DNA of 35,505 nucleotides from Candidatus Pantoea deserta (GTDB lineage Bacteria; Pseudomonadota; Gammaproteobacteria; Enterobacterales; Enterobacteriaceae): assembly GCF_003813865.1 (NCBI RefSeq), contig NZ_RMVG01000027.1, positions 1 through 35,505 on the forward strand, in the 5' to 3' direction. Under the pieces are notes generated by a model. It was not told the DNA's origin. It worked only from the letters and a program-made list of their open reading frames with translations, and made no database searches. Positions 15,462-24,423 of this stretch are shown piece after piece. Every line of letters begins with the position of its first letter. Position 1 is the stretch's first letter. The position numbers were made by a program, and so were the translations under genes.

Positions 15462-16334
15462 ATGTCGACCTTACCGACGCCTGTTACTCTGCCGTTTGTC
15501 TCTTATCGCGCCCTGCGCCAGCTGCTACGCAATCCGGCAGGTGTGACCGGCCTGATTATCCTGTTGCTGGTGGTGGTAATGGCTTTAACGGCGCCCTGGC
15601 TCTATCCGGGCGATCCGCTGGATATGGTGGCGTCGCCTTTGCTGCCGCCCGGCGCCGATCGCGCCTGGCCACTGGGGACCGATGCGATGGGCCGGGATCT
15701 GACGGCAGCGATTTTTCATGGCGCGCGCGTTTCACTGCTGACTGGCGTCGGCGCTACGCTGACAGGCCTGATCGCAGGTATGCTGATCGGCGGCCTGAGC
15801 GGCTATTTTGGCGGCGTGACGGACAATCTTCTGATGCGCATCACCACGCTGTTTCAGACCATGCCTGCGTTTTTACTGGTGATTATCATTCTTGCCATTT
15901 CGACGCCATCAGCAGAGTTAATCACGCTCAGTATTGGCGTTACCACCTGGCCGACTATTGCGCGTCTGGTGCGGGCTGAGTTTCGCAGCCTGCGCGAGTC
16001 TGACTTTGTGCTGGCGGCGCGCTGCCAGGGATTTTCAGACTGGCATATTATGGTGCGGGAAATGCTGCCTAACGCACTGCCAGCCATTCTCGTGACCTCT
16101 TCAGTGATGGTGGCATCGGCCATCCTGATGGAAGCCGCGCTCTCTTTCCTGGGATTAGGCGATCCCAACGTTGTGAGCTGGGGCTTTCTGATCGGCAGCG
16201 GCCGCGAGATGCTGCGTACCGACTGGTATCTAACCGCCGAACCGGGACTGGCGCTGGTTATTACGCTGCTGGGCCTCAACCTGCTGGGCGATGCGCTGAA
16301 CGATGCCCTGAATCCAAGACTGAGGGAGCAATAA
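15462..16334 (+). CDS. Dpp/Opp/Gsi-like ABC transporter permease (DppC type)
   Basis: A 290-residue permease of the DppC group. It has the usual cytoplasmic N-terminus, a first helix (GLIILLLVVVMALTAPWL), a periplasmic segment with PLGTDAMGRD (a signature of the group, near residue 70) and the EAA loop ESDFVLAARCQGFSDWHIM near 180. It pairs with the preceding DppB-type permease. The ATG follows the previous stop with no gap, and its own stop TAA shares one base with the ATG of the ATPase gene. The transporter's substrate is unknown; its genomic partners are HyuA/HyuB on the other strand. Confidence 0.9.
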   Translation: MSTLPTPVTLPFVSYRALRQLLRNPAGVTGLIILLLVVVMALTAPWLYPGDPLDMVASPLLPPGADRAWPLGTDAMGRDLTAAIFHGARVSLLTGVGATLTGLIAGMLIGGLSGYFGGVTDNLLMRITTLFQTMPAFLLVIIILAISTPSAELITLSIGVTTWPTIARLVRAEFRSLRESDFVLAARCQGFSDWHIMVREMLPNALPAILVTSSVMVASAILMEAALSFLGLGDPNVVSWGFLIGSGREMLRTDWYLTAEPGLALVITLLGLNLLGDALNDALNPRLREQ

Positions 16335-18022
16335 TGCAGCCGCTTCTTTCTGTTGAAAACCTTCAGGTACATTTTGGCCAGCATGCCGCAGTCAAAGGGG
16401 TGAGTTTTACGCTGGAAAAGGGCGAGATGATCGCGCTGGTGGGTGAGTCAGGCAGCGGCAAATCTGCCACAGCGCTGGCGATGATGGGCTTATTGCCGCC
16501 CCAGGCAAAGGCCAGTGGCAGCGTGCAGTTCAGTGGACAGGATTTGCTTACGCTGCCGGCAACGGCATTGCGACAGCTGCGCGGCAATAGCCTCTCCATG
16601 ATTTTTCAGGAGCCAATGACTTCACTCAACCCTGTCTATAGCGTAGGCGCTCAGATAGCGGAAACTCTGCGGGTACATCAGCATTTAACCCGCAAACAGG
16701 CGCGCACGCGGGCGATCGAACTACTGGCACTGGTCAATATCCCGGAGCCAGCCCGGCGCGTGGATGATTTTCCACATCAGCTGTCGGGCGGCCAGCGCCA
16801 GCGCGTGATGATAGCGATGGCGCTGGCCTGTGAACCCAGACTGTTGATTGCCGACGAGCCGACAACGGCATTAGACGTCACGGTACAGGCCAGCATCATG
16901 AAGCTGCTGGATCGGCTGCGCAAAGAGCTTTCGGTCGGCGTGCTGATGATTACTCACGATCTCGGGTTGGTCTCTCAGTGGGCGGACAAGGTAGCCGTTA
17001 TGCATAACGGCGCGATTGTGGAACAAGCGGCAACGGCACAGCTCTTCCGCCAGCCTCGTCACAACTATACACGCGGGCTAATGGCAGCGGCATGGCTGGA
17101 CGAGGGCGATTTACATTACCGCCAGCAACTGTTAACAGAAATCCGCCACGAAGAGGCTGGAGACTTTCGCCTTCATCGTCCTGCAATGCTGCCGTTTCCG
17201 CCACTGCGCAACAGGCAGGCTGATACGCCGCTGCTGTCGGTCAATGCGCTGGAGGTCAGCTACCTTCAGGGTCGCACGCGGCAGCCCGCGCTGCGAAACG
17301 TTGGTTTTGATATCTATGCCGGCGAGACGCTGGGCCTGGTGGGCGAATCCGGCTGCGGCAAATCAACGCTGTCGCGCACGATACTGCGCCTGCTGCGTCC
17401 CGATCGCGGAGAAATAGTGCTGGATGGCGTCAGTATTACTCAGCAGCCGGAGTCCGCGCTGAAGAACTTGCGTAAAAGCGTACAGATGATTTTTCAGGAT
17501 CCCTACGCTTCGCTCAATCCACGCCAGACGATTTTCACTATTCTCGATTCGGTGCTGCGGCTGCATAATTCAGCGCCTGCGCCGGACCGTTTGCGGCAGA
17601 TTCATATCATGCTGGACAGAGTCGGCTTGCCGCGTCAGTCGCTACATCGATATGCCCATGAATTTTCAGGTGGCCAGCGCCAGCGTATCGGCATCGCGCG
17701 CGCGTTAATCGTGAAGCCGCGTCTGGTGATATGCGATGAAGCGGTATCCGCGCTGGATGTCTCGATACAGGCGCAAATCCTCAATTTGCTGCTGGAGATG
17801 AAGCGGGAGATGGGGCTGAGTTACCTGTTTATCTCTCACAATCTGGCCGTGGTGCGCTACATGTCTGACCGCATTATGGTGATGAACCAGGGCAGGATTG
17901 TCGAGACGGGCGAAGCGGGCGAGGTATGGCGTCACCCGCAGCACGCCTGTACCCGGCGGCTGCTGTCGGCGGTAAGTGGGGCGGATGAAAATATTGAGAT
18001 AACTGAGCCGATGAGAGCCTGA
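16334..18022 (+). CDS. Fused double ABC ATPase for the Dpp-like importer (GsiA/DppD-DppF type)
   Basis: This 562-residue protein carries two complete ABC modules in one chain. Module 1 has Walker A GESGSGKS (37-44), signature LSGGQRQR and Walker B LLIADEPTTALDV. Module 2 has Walker A GESGCGKS (337-344), signature FSGGQRQR and Walker B LVICDEAVSALDV. In the second Walker B, Ala replaces the usual Pro after the catalytic Glu. That is a conservative change seen in related proteins. The oligopeptide/nickel-type C-terminal extension of module 1 is present (RQPRHNYTRGLMAA). Fused DppD/DppF proteins such as GsiA energise import of glutathione and peptides. It is the third gene of the operon, overlapping by one base, and ends before a hairpin facing the convergent LysR gene. 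Confidence 0.92.
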   Translation: MQPLLSVENLQVHFGQHAAVKGVSFTLEKGEMIALVGESGSGKSATALAMMGLLPPQAKASGSVQFSGQDLLTLPATALRQLRGNSLSMIFQEPMTSLNPVYSVGAQIAETLRVHQHLTRKQARTRAIELLALVNIPEPARRVDDFPHQLSGGQRQRVMIAMALACEPRLLIADEPTTALDVTVQASIMKLLDRLRKELSVGVLMITHDLGLVSQWADKVAVMHNGAIVEQAATAQLFRQPRHNYTRGLMAAAWLDEGDLHYRQQLLTEIRHEEAGDFRLHRPAMLPFPPLRNRQADTPLLSVNALEVSYLQGRTRQPALRNVGFDIYAGETLGLVGESGCGKSTLSRTILRLLRPDRGEIVLDGVSITQQPESALKNLRKSVQMIFQDPYASLNPRQTIFTILDSVLRLHNSAPAPDRLRQIHIMLDRVGLPRQSLHRYAHEFSGGQRQRIGIARALIVKPRLVICDEAVSALDVSIQAQILNLLLEMKREMGLSYLFISHNLAVVRYMSDRIMVMNQGRIVETGEAGEVWRHPQHACTRRLLSAVSGADENIEITEPMRA

Positions 18023-18069
18023 CAGAGGCCCCGTTTCATACATAGCAGGCATGCTGGCAAACAGAGTTT

Positions 18070-18091
18070 CTGGCGCAATTTTTTGCGCCAG
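18070..18091. terminator. Bidirectional terminator between the ATPase and LysR genes
   Basis: A 9-bp perfect stem (CTGGCGCAA / TTGCGCCAG) closes a TTTT loop between the forward stop at 18022 and the reverse-strand stop at 18104. The stem ends in AA/TT pairs and there is no long T-tract. Convergent placement supports a terminator role. Confidence 0.6.
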
Positions 18092-18103
18092 CGCGAAGGC
18101 TGT

Positions 18104-19033
18104 TTACGCGCGCTCCGCTTCATCCGCTAGCCATCTTTTCAAGAGCAACGCCTCTGGACTCAGCTCGGTATCCTGCCTGACGCAGAGGTAATAATCCCGC
18201 CCGTCGTCCACCGGCTGATCGAACAATTTCACCAGCTCCCCGGAAGCGAGCCACGAGGCAATCATCGGCTCGCGCATCAAGCCGCACCCCAGCCCGGCGC
18301 GCACCGCCGCCAGCGTCAGCAATCCATCTTCAAACAAGGGACCATCGCGGCGAAACTGCCTGATGTTATGGCTGGCAAACCACTGCTGCCATGAGACGCG
18401 CTCTTCGTCATGCACCAGGTTGGTTTGCGCTAAAAGCGCGGGAGAGTCGATATAACCGCGCAGCCGGATAAACTCTCTGCTGGCCACCGGAACCATTTTT
18501 CCTGAAATCAGTTTCTCGGCGCGATACCCGGTCCACTGTCCGCTGCCGAAGCGAATCGACAGATCGGAAGCGTCGCTCAGGTAGTTTCGATGGTTGGCAT
18601 AGACCACATTGATTTCGATATCCGAGTGCGTGTGGATAAAGCGCGACAGGCGCGGAATAAACCAGCTCATGCCAAACAGCGGGATCAGACTGATCGTCAC
18701 TTGCCGGGAGCGTTCCTGATCGCGCAGATGACCCGTCGCCTGGCGTATGACGGTAAAGGCGGAGCGAATAGAGCGGTAATATTCGCGTCCCGCATTACTG
18801 AGTATCAGCCTGCGCCCCTGACGATGCGTCAGACGCTGCTGAAGGAAGGCCTCCAGCAGCTTAAGCTGGTGGCTGACGGCAGACGGCGAAATCATCAGTT
18901 CAGCGGCGGCCTCGCTCAGGCTGCCCAGACGCGCGATCGCCTCGAAGACCCGCACGGCGCGCAGCGGCGGATCCAGCAGTGAGTGACTCTCCTGTAAAGA
19001 AGTCTCGACGAGAAACTGTTCTGTTTTTTTCAT
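18104..19033 (-). CDS. LysR-family transcriptional regulator (GcvA-like)
   Basis: A 309-residue LysR regulator. The winged helix-turn-helix occupies about residues 24-82 (PPLRAVRVFEAIARLGSLSE; then AAAELMISPSAVSHQLKLLE), and a linker helix leads to the two-lobed effector domain. The FGMSWFIPRLSRF, SDLSIRFGSGQW and AAVRAGLGCGL segments are typical of the GcvA subgroup. It is transcribed away from the Liv-type operon, with 169 bp in between containing an AT-rich palindrome. This is the classic arrangement for a LysR protein regulating its divergent neighbour and itself. It is the only transcription regulator in the window, so it may also act on other island operons. An effector such as a thiazoline carboxylate or cysteine precursor is speculation. 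An N-terminal extension of about 20 residues precedes the DNA-binding domain. Confidence 0.88.
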   Translation of the reverse strand: MKKTEQFLVETSLQESHSLLDPPLRAVRVFEAIARLGSLSEAAAELMISPSAVSHQLKLLEAFLQQRLTHRQGRRLILSNAGREYYRSIRSAFTVIRQATGHLRDQERSRQVTISLIPLFGMSWFIPRLSRFIHTHSDIEINVVYANHRNYLSDASDLSIRFGSGQWTGYRAEKLISGKMVPVASREFIRLRGYIDSPALLAQTNLVHDEERVSWQQWFASHNIRQFRRDGPLFEDGLLTLAAVRAGLGCGLMREPMIASWLASGELVKLFDQPVDDGRDYYLCVRQDTELSPEALLLKRWLADEAERA

Positions 19034-19088
19034 ATGAGAGGGTTTTATTTAAAAATCAGCGAAATTCATGTTGCATAAATATAATTAA

Positions 19089-19100
19089 AATCAATTGATT
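19089..19100. promoter_or_regulatory. Candidate LysR binding palindrome
   Basis: The perfect 12-bp palindrome AATCAATTGATT lies in an AT-rich tract between lysR (start 19033) and the Liv-type operon (start 19203). It satisfies the T-N11-A logic of LysR sites in the extended sequence. The location, about 55 bp from the regulator's start, suits autoregulation and activation of the divergent operon. Confidence 0.4.
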
Positions 19101-19202
19101 AAATAAATCTCATTTCTCCATAAGTAAGATTAACTCTGTATTTCACAACAAAGCTCATTTACCGGATGGTAGGCGCGCAACGCCTGAAACCGGAAAACTC
19201 TT

Positions 19203-20153
19203 GTGGATACACTGATTCAACAACTGATTAACGGCCTGATGCTGGGCAGCATCTATGGCCTTATCGCGCTCGGCTACACCATGGTGTACGGCATTCTGCG
19301 CATTATTAACTTCGCACACGGGGATGTGCTGATGATCGGCGCTCTGACCTCGCTGTCAGGGATGCAGGCGCTGACCCGTTTCTTCCCTTCCATGACGCCT
19401 CTGGCGGCGCTACTGCTGGCCACGCTGCTGGCGATGGCGGTCTGCGCTATCCTGGCGATGGGCATCGAACGCTTCGCCTATCGCCGTCTGCGCAACGCAC
19501 CTCGGCTGGCCCCGCTTATCAGCGGCATCGGATTATCCGTGCTGTTACAGACCCTGGCGATGGTGATCTGGAGCCGCAATCCGCTGATGTTCCCGCAGGT
19601 GCTGCCAATGGATCCCATCGCGGTCACGCATGGCAGCGCGGCGCATCCTCCCGCCATTATTACCATTACCGGCCTCGTTACTCTGACGCTGGCGCTGCTG
19701 GCGATGGGCGGTCTGTGGCTGCTGGTTGAATTTACTCGCCTGGGCCGCGGCATGCGTGCCGTGGCGGAAAATCCACGCGTTGCCAGTCTGATGGGCATCA
19801 ATCCCAACCGCATTATTACGCTGACCTTTGCTATCGGGGGGCTGTTTGCGGCGCTGGCCGGCGTCATGATGGCGAGCAATTACGGCAGCGCCAGTTTTTC
19901 CATGGGCTTTTTGCCGGGCATCAAAGCCTTCACCGCCGCCGTGCTGGGCGGCATCGGCAATCTGCGCGGCGCGATGCTGGGTGGACTACTGCTTGGGTTA
20001 ATTGAGTCGCTGGGCGCGGGGTATCTTGGCGAACTGACCGGCGGCGTCTTTGGCAGCAACTATCAGGATATTTTCGCCTTTATCGTGCTGATTCTGGTAC
20101 TGGTATTCCGTCCTGCTGGCTTGCTGGGCGAACGTGTGGCACAGCGTGCCTGA
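19203..20153 (+). CDS. LivH-like branched-chain-type ABC transporter permease
   Basis: A 316-residue inner-membrane permease of the LivH group. It opens with LINGLMLGSIYGLIALGYTM and contains IINFAHGDVLMIGAL and the cytoplasmic loop RGMRAVAENPRVASLMGINP, the family's EAA-like motif. It also has the late AVLGGIGNLRGAMLGGLLLG segment. The start is a GTG with GGAAAA about 9 nt upstream. It heads a seven-gene forward operon encoding a full Liv-type importer and two hydrolases. The family transports branched amino acids, amides, urea and many other small zwitterions. The hydrolases downstream suggest a heterocyclic amino acid, not leucine. Confidence 0.9.
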   Translation: MDTLIQQLINGLMLGSIYGLIALGYTMVYGILRIINFAHGDVLMIGALTSLSGMQALTRFFPSMTPLAALLLATLLAMAVCAILAMGIERFAYRRLRNAPRLAPLISGIGLSVLLQTLAMVIWSRNPLMFPQVLPMDPIAVTHGSAAHPPAIITITGLVTLTLALLAMGGLWLLVEFTRLGRGMRAVAENPRVASLMGINPNRIITLTFAIGGLFAALAGVMMASNYGSASFSMGFLPGIKAFTAAVLGGIGNLRGAMLGGLLLGLIESLGAGYLGELTGGVFGSNYQDIFAFIVLILVLVFRPAGLLGERVAQRA

Positions 20154-20163
20154 GGAGAGGGAA

Positions 20164-21267
20164 ATGAGCGCAATCCTGTCGGACAAACCGATTAAAAAAC
20201 AACTAAACAGCGGTGTGCTACTGCTGGCGGCAGCGATAATTCTGGCTCCCTGGATCGCCTCAGCGGCGGGCGGAAATTACTGGGTGCGGGTGATCGATTT
20301 TACGCTGCTCTATATCATGCTGGCGCTGGGTCTGAATATCGTGGTGGGTTTTACTGGCCTGCTGGATATGGGGTTTATCGCTTTCTATGCCGTCGGCGCC
20401 TATCTGGCCGCGCTGCTGGCATCGCCTCATCTGCTGGAGACATTTCCGGCTTTACAGACGCTGTTCCCTCACGGCATCCATACCTCTTATTTATTGCTGG
20501 TGCCGCTGGCGGCGCTGATTGCTGGCGCATGCGGCATTCTGCTCGGCGCGCCCACGCTTGGCCTGCGCGGCGACTATCTGGCCATCGTCACGCTCGGCTT
20601 TGGCGAGATCATCCGCATTCTGATGCGCAATCTCGACCGCCCGATCAATATCACCAATGGCGCAAAAGGCATTTCAGGCGTGGATACGCTGAGCCTGTTC
20701 GGCCTGCCGTTTAAGGGCATGCTCTCTCTCTTTGGCGTCAGGATCCCGGCGCTGTACCTCTGGTACTACCTTTTTGCCCTGCTCATTATCGCTATTGTGC
20801 TGGCCTGCGTTCGGCTTCAGCGCTCGCGTATTGGTCGCGCCTGGCATGCCATTCGGGAAGACGAAGAGGTCGCGCGCGTCATGGGCATTAACGTACGCAA
20901 CTATAAGCTGCTCGCGTTTGCGCTGGGCGCCTCTTTTGGCGGTATCGCGGGCGTGATGTTCGCGTCGTTCCAGGGATTTGTCTCGCCTGAATCCTTCACC
21001 CTCAACGAATCGATCGTGGTGCTGGCAATGGTGGTACTGGGCGGCATCGGCCATGTGCCGGGCGTCATTCTGGGCGCGGTGCTGCTCTCGGCGCTGCCGG
21101 AGGTGCTGCGCAGCCAGGCGGTTCCGCTGCAGCAGGCGCTGTTCGGCTCGGTGATTATCGATCCTGAAATTTTACGCCAGCTGTTTTACGGGCTGGCGCT
21201 GGTGCTGGTCATGCTGTTCCGGCCGCATGGCCTGTGGCCCGCGCGTCAGCTGGAGGGCAAAGCATGA
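20164..21267 (+). CDS. LivM-like branched-chain-type ABC transporter permease
   Basis: A 367-residue permease partnering the LivH-like protein. The ATG at 20164 follows a strong GAGGAGAGG; an earlier in-frame start would overlap livH and is not preferred. Conserved features are MLALGLNIVVGFTGLLDMG (residues 55-75), a TLGLRGDYLAIVTLGFGEI helix near 140, the EAA loop RAWHAIREDEEVARVMGINV near 240, and VLGGIGHVPGVILGAVLL. It ends in the FRPHGLWPA motif usual for LivM. Its stop overlaps the start of the LivG-like ATPase by 4 bp. Confidence 0.9.
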   Translation: MSAILSDKPIKKQLNSGVLLLAAAIILAPWIASAAGGNYWVRVIDFTLLYIMLALGLNIVVGFTGLLDMGFIAFYAVGAYLAALLASPHLLETFPALQTLFPHGIHTSYLLLVPLAALIAGACGILLGAPTLGLRGDYLAIVTLGFGEIIRILMRNLDRPINITNGAKGISGVDTLSLFGLPFKGMLSLFGVRIPALYLWYYLFALLIIAIVLACVRLQRSRIGRAWHAIREDEEVARVMGINVRNYKLLAFALGASFGGIAGVMFASFQGFVSPESFTLNESIVVLAMVVLGGIGHVPGVILGAVLLSALPEVLRSQAVPLQQALFGSVIIDPEILRQLFYGLALVLVMLFRPHGLWPARQLEGKA

Positions 21268-22031
21268 GTCTGCTGCAGGTAAGCCATCTCAAAAAACGCT
21301 TCGGCGGCGTGGTTGCCGTAAATGATGTCAGCCTGGCCATCAACGAGGGGGAGATCTACGGCCTAATCGGACCGAACGGCGCAGGCAAAACCACCTGCTT
21401 CAACCTGATTACTGGCCTCTATCGCGCCGACAGCGGCCAGTTCACGTTGGGCGGCAGCGCTTACGCCCCGCATAAAATCGAAAAGGTCGCCGAGGCGGGC
21501 ATTGCGCGCACCTTTCAGAATCTACGGTTATTTAACGAGATGAGCGTGCTGGAGAACGTGATGACCGGACGTCATGTGCGCACGCGTAACGGCCTGTGGG
21601 CCGCGCTCAGCCGCCACCGCCGCGCTCGCGCAGAGGAGGCAGAGACAGAACGCCTCGCCTGGCACTGGCTGGAGTACACCGGCATTGCGCAGTTTGCCCA
21701 CTATCGCGCCAGCGATCTGGCCTATGGCCACCAGCGGCGTCTGGAAATCGCCCGTGCGCTGGCGACGGAACCTCGGCTGCTGGCGCTCGATGAGCCGGCA
21801 GCCGGCATGAACGCGGCGGAAAAAGTGGCGCTGGCCGCACTGCTGCGGCGCATACGCGACGACGGCAAGACCCTGCTGATCATTGAGCACGATGTCAGGC
21901 TGATTATGACGCTCTGTGACCGTCTGTCGGTGCTGGACTACGGGCGGGTGATTGCCGAAGGAACGCCGCAGGCGGTTCGCCGTCATCCTGAGGTTATTCG
22001 CGCCTGGCTGGGAGGAGAAGCTCATGCGTGA
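21264..22031 (+). CDS. LivG-like ABC transporter ATPase
   Basis: A 255-residue single ABC cassette of the LivG type. The Walker A is GPNGAGKT (36-43), with ARTFQNLRLFNEMSVLENVM near 85, which is diagnostic for LivG. The signature region LAYGHQRRLEIARAL departs slightly from the usual LSYGQQRRLEI. The Walker B is LLALDEPAAGMN. The ATG overlaps the LivM stop (ATGA), and a longer in-frame frame upstream lies inside livM and is rejected. It hydrolyses ATP with the LivF-like partner to drive import through the LivHM-like channel. Confidence 0.92.
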   Translation: MSLLQVSHLKKRFGGVVAVNDVSLAINEGEIYGLIGPNGAGKTTCFNLITGLYRADSGQFTLGGSAYAPHKIEKVAEAGIARTFQNLRLFNEMSVLENVMTGRHVRTRNGLWAALSRHRRARAEEAETERLAWHWLEYTGIAQFAHYRASDLAYGHQRRLEIARALATEPRLLALDEPAAGMNAAEKVALAALLRRIRDDGKTLLIIEHDVRLIMTLCDRLSVLDYGRVIAEGTPQAVRRHPEVIRAWLGGEAHA

Positions 22032-22746
22032 CGCCTTACTGCAACTGAACCAACTCAGCGTTCATTACGGCGGCATACAGGCCGTACGCAGCATTAGCCT
22101 GTCGCTCGGCGAAGGCGAGCACGGCACGCTGATCGGCGCCAACGGCGCCGGTAAAAGCTCCACCGTGCGCGCGATCGCCGGGCTACAGCCCTACAGTGGG
22201 GAGATTCTGTGGCGCGGCAGGTCAATCAACGGACTCCGGCCCGACGCGCTGTTGCAGCGCGGCATCGTGCTGGTGCCGGAAGGGCGCGGTATTTTTGGCC
22301 GCATGACGGTGCTGGAGAACCTGCAAATGGGCGCCTGGCTGCGCCGCGACGGCAAACGCGTCAAACAGGAGATCGCCGCGTTGTGCGCGCGTTTCCCGCG
22401 GCTGGGGGAGCGTCAGCATCAGCTGGCCGGCCTGCTGTCCGGCGGAGAGCAGCAGCTGCTGGCGCTGGCGCGCGCCATGCTCAGCCAGCCGCAGCTGCTG
22501 ATCCTTGATGAGCCATCCATGGGCCTCGCGCCGATCATGGTGGAAAAAATCTTTGAGGTCATCGGTTCGCTGCGCGACACCGGCATCACCACATTGCTGA
22601 TTGAACAAAACGCCCGCCTGGCGCTTGAGGTAACCGATCGCGCCTGGGTGATGGAGAGCGGCACGCTCTCCTGCCAGGGACGCTCGGCCGATCTGCTGAC
22701 CGACGATCGCATACAACAAATTTATCTGGGCGAGATGCCCGTTTGA
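22024..22746 (+). CDS. LivF-like ABC transporter ATPase
   Basis: The second ATPase, of 240 residues, starts at ATG 22024, 8 bp inside the LivG-like gene, after a good GGGAGGAGAAG. Walker A is GANGAGKS (38-45), the signature is LLSGGEQQLLALARAM, and Walker B is LLILDEPSMGLAP. RGIVLVPEGRGIFGRMTVLE near residue 85 is typical for LivF. It completes the heterodimeric motor of the Liv-type transporter. The binding-protein gene follows after 27 bp. Confidence 0.92.
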   Translation: MRDALLQLNQLSVHYGGIQAVRSISLSLGEGEHGTLIGANGAGKSSTVRAIAGLQPYSGEILWRGRSINGLRPDALLQRGIVLVPEGRGIFGRMTVLENLQMGAWLRRDGKRVKQEIAALCARFPRLGERQHQLAGLLSGGEQQLLALARAMLSQPQLLILDEPSMGLAPIMVEKIFEVIGSLRDTGITTLLIEQNARLALEVTDRAWVMESGTLSCQGRSADLLTDDRIQQIYLGEMPV

Positions 22747-22773
22747 TTCACACACCAACACAGGGAAACCTTA

Positions 22774-23919
22774 ATGAAAAAGATCACGCTCAGCGCGTTG
22801 AGCGCGGCTATGCTGCTCATAAACTTCACCGGCGGCGCACAGGCTGACGACACCGTGCTGATTGGCCTGGCGGGGCCGCTGACAGGCCCGTCCGCGCGTA
22901 TCGGCAAAGACCTGGAGAACGGCGCGCAGCTGGCGATTGATGACGTCAACAAAACGCATCCAACGCTAGGCGGCAAAGCGGTCACCTTTAAGTTGCAGTC
23001 AGAGGATGACCAGTCCGATCCGCGCGTCGCGGTCGCCGTGGCACAGCGGCTGGTGGACAGCGGCGTGGCAGGCGTGGTCGGCCACTGGAACACCGGCACC
23101 AGCATACCGGCCGCGCGTATCTATCACGATGCCGGTATCGCTCAGGTTGCGCCGGTTGCGACCGGACATGGCTATACCCAGCAGGGGTTTGACACCAGCT
23201 TTCGCGTGATGGGGCATGACGATGACGGCGGTAACTATGCAGGGGAGTATGCCGTCAAAACTCTCAAGGCGAGCCGCATTGCCGTCATCGACGATCGCAC
23301 CGCGTTTGGACAGGGGCTGGCGGACGAATTTATCAGGTCGCTCAACGCGCAGGGCGTCAAAATTGTCGATCGCCAGTATGTCGACGATAAAACGGTTGAT
23401 TTTAGCGCCGTGCTGACCGCCATACGCAGCAAAAACGCCGATCTGATCTTCTTCGGCGGTGTCGACAGCCAGGCGGCGCCGCTGGCGCGCCGCATCAAAC
23501 AGCTGGGCATGAATGCGACGCTGATGGGCGCAGGCGGCTTTGTCAGCCAGACCTTCCTGTCGCTGGCGCAGAAAGAGGGCGAAGGGGTGGTGGCGCTGGA
23601 GCCGGGCCTGCCGATTGACCAGATGCAGGGCGGCAAAGCCTTTGAGCAGGCTTATCAGTCACACTACCACACCCATATTGAACTGCACGCGCCTTTCGCC
23701 TATGACGCCACCCGCGTGTTGATCGCCGCGATGCAAAAAGCCGACTCCGCCGAGCCAGAGCGTTACCTGCCCGCGCTGCGCGCCATCAACTATTCCGGCG
23801 TCACGGGTGCCATCGCCTTTGACGCGCAGGGCAATCTCAAAAATCCCTCTTTCACCGTTTATAAAGTTGTGAAGGGGCAGTGGCAGCCGCAGACGGTTCT
23901 GGGCGGCTCGGCAAAATAA
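22774..23919 (+). CDS. LivJ/LivK-like periplasmic binding protein
   Basis: A 381-residue type I periplasmic binding protein. A Sec signal (KKITLSALSAAMLLINFTGG, cleavage after AQA near residue 25) is followed by DDTVLIGLAGPLTGPSARIG. Further family motifs are GVVGHWNTGTSIPAARIYHD, the lobe-2 start TLKASRIAVIDDRTAFGQGL and GGVDSQAAPLARRIKQLG. It delivers the substrate to the LivHMGF-like complex encoded immediately upstream, and an AGGGAAA precedes the ATG. Its ligand pocket still has the general amino-acid-binding layout (GxxSxxA-like). With the following genes, the expected ligand is L-2-aminothiazoline-4-carboxylate or a related cyclic amino acid. That assignment is from operon context. Confidence 0.9.
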   Translation: MKKITLSALSAAMLLINFTGGAQADDTVLIGLAGPLTGPSARIGKDLENGAQLAIDDVNKTHPTLGGKAVTFKLQSEDDQSDPRVAVAVAQRLVDSGVAGVVGHWNTGTSIPAARIYHDAGIAQVAPVATGHGYTQQGFDTSFRVMGHDDDGGNYAGEYAVKTLKASRIAVIDDRTAFGQGLADEFIRSLNAQGVKIVDRQYVDDKTVDFSAVLTAIRSKNADLIFFGGVDSQAAPLARRIKQLGMNATLMGAGGFVSQTFLSLAQKEGEGVVALEPGLPIDQMQGGKAFEQAYQSHYHTHIELHAPFAYDATRVLIAAMQKADSAEPERYLPALRAINYSGVTGAIAFDAQGNLKNPSFTVYKVVKGQWQPQTVLGGSAK

Positions 23920-23931
23920 CGGGAGGTATAG

Positions 23932-24423
23932 ATGAGCTGTGGTCAACAACCGGAGCTGGGCATACTGGCTCGCCGCAAAATCGAAGCTGAAATCATCAAG
24001 CCTATTTATGACGTGCTGGTGCGCGAGACAGGCAAAGCGAAGGCGCAGGCGATCATTGGCGAAGCCATTGAGCAGGCGGCGATTCAGGCAGGCAAAACCT
24101 TTGCCGCCAGCGAGCCGCAAAAGCCAGATCTACGTAGTTTTGTCGCGCTGCAGTATCTGTGGGAAAAAGACAATGCGCTAGAGGTGCGGGTGCTGGAGGA
24201 CGACGGCACGCGCTATGACTATGACGTTACGCGCTGCCGTTATGCGGAGATGTATCATCAGATGGGCCTGGGTGAGATTGGGCATCTGCTCTCCTGCGCG
24301 CGCGACGACAAGTTTATTGTCGGCTATGCGCCGGATGTCGAGCTGACGCGCACCACCACCATTATGTCAGGCGCAAAGCGCTGCGATTTTCGCTATCAGG
24401 TAAAGAAAGAGGATCAGTCATGA
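23932..24423 (+). CDS. L-2-amino-thiazoline-4-carboxylic acid hydrolase family protein (AtcB-like)
   Basis: A 163-residue protein whose sequence matches the ATC-hydrolase family: an N-terminal helical part (RRKIEAEIIKPIYDVLVRE), then a mixed domain with YDVTRCRYAEMYHQMGLGEI, GHLLSCARDDKFIVGYAPDV, and the C-terminal LTRTTTIMSGAKRCDFRY. The conserved Cys residues of the family's second half (in TRCRY, LLSCARD and KRCDF) are present. In Pseudomonas, ATC hydrolase opens L-2-aminothiazoline-4-carboxylate to a carbamoyl-cysteine, the first step of conversion to L-cysteine. The ATG follows GGGAGG, and the stop overlaps the next gene by 4 bp. That next gene is the expected second-step N-carbamoyl amidohydrolase. 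The pairing makes this assignment stronger than the family match alone. Confidence 0.8.
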   Translation: MSCGQQPELGILARRKIEAEIIKPIYDVLVRETGKAKAQAIIGEAIEQAAIQAGKTFAASEPQKPDLRSFVALQYLWEKDNALEVRVLEDDGTRYDYDVTRCRYAEMYHQMGLGEIGHLLSCARDDKFIVGYAPDVELTRTTTIMSGAKRCDFRYQVKKEDQS

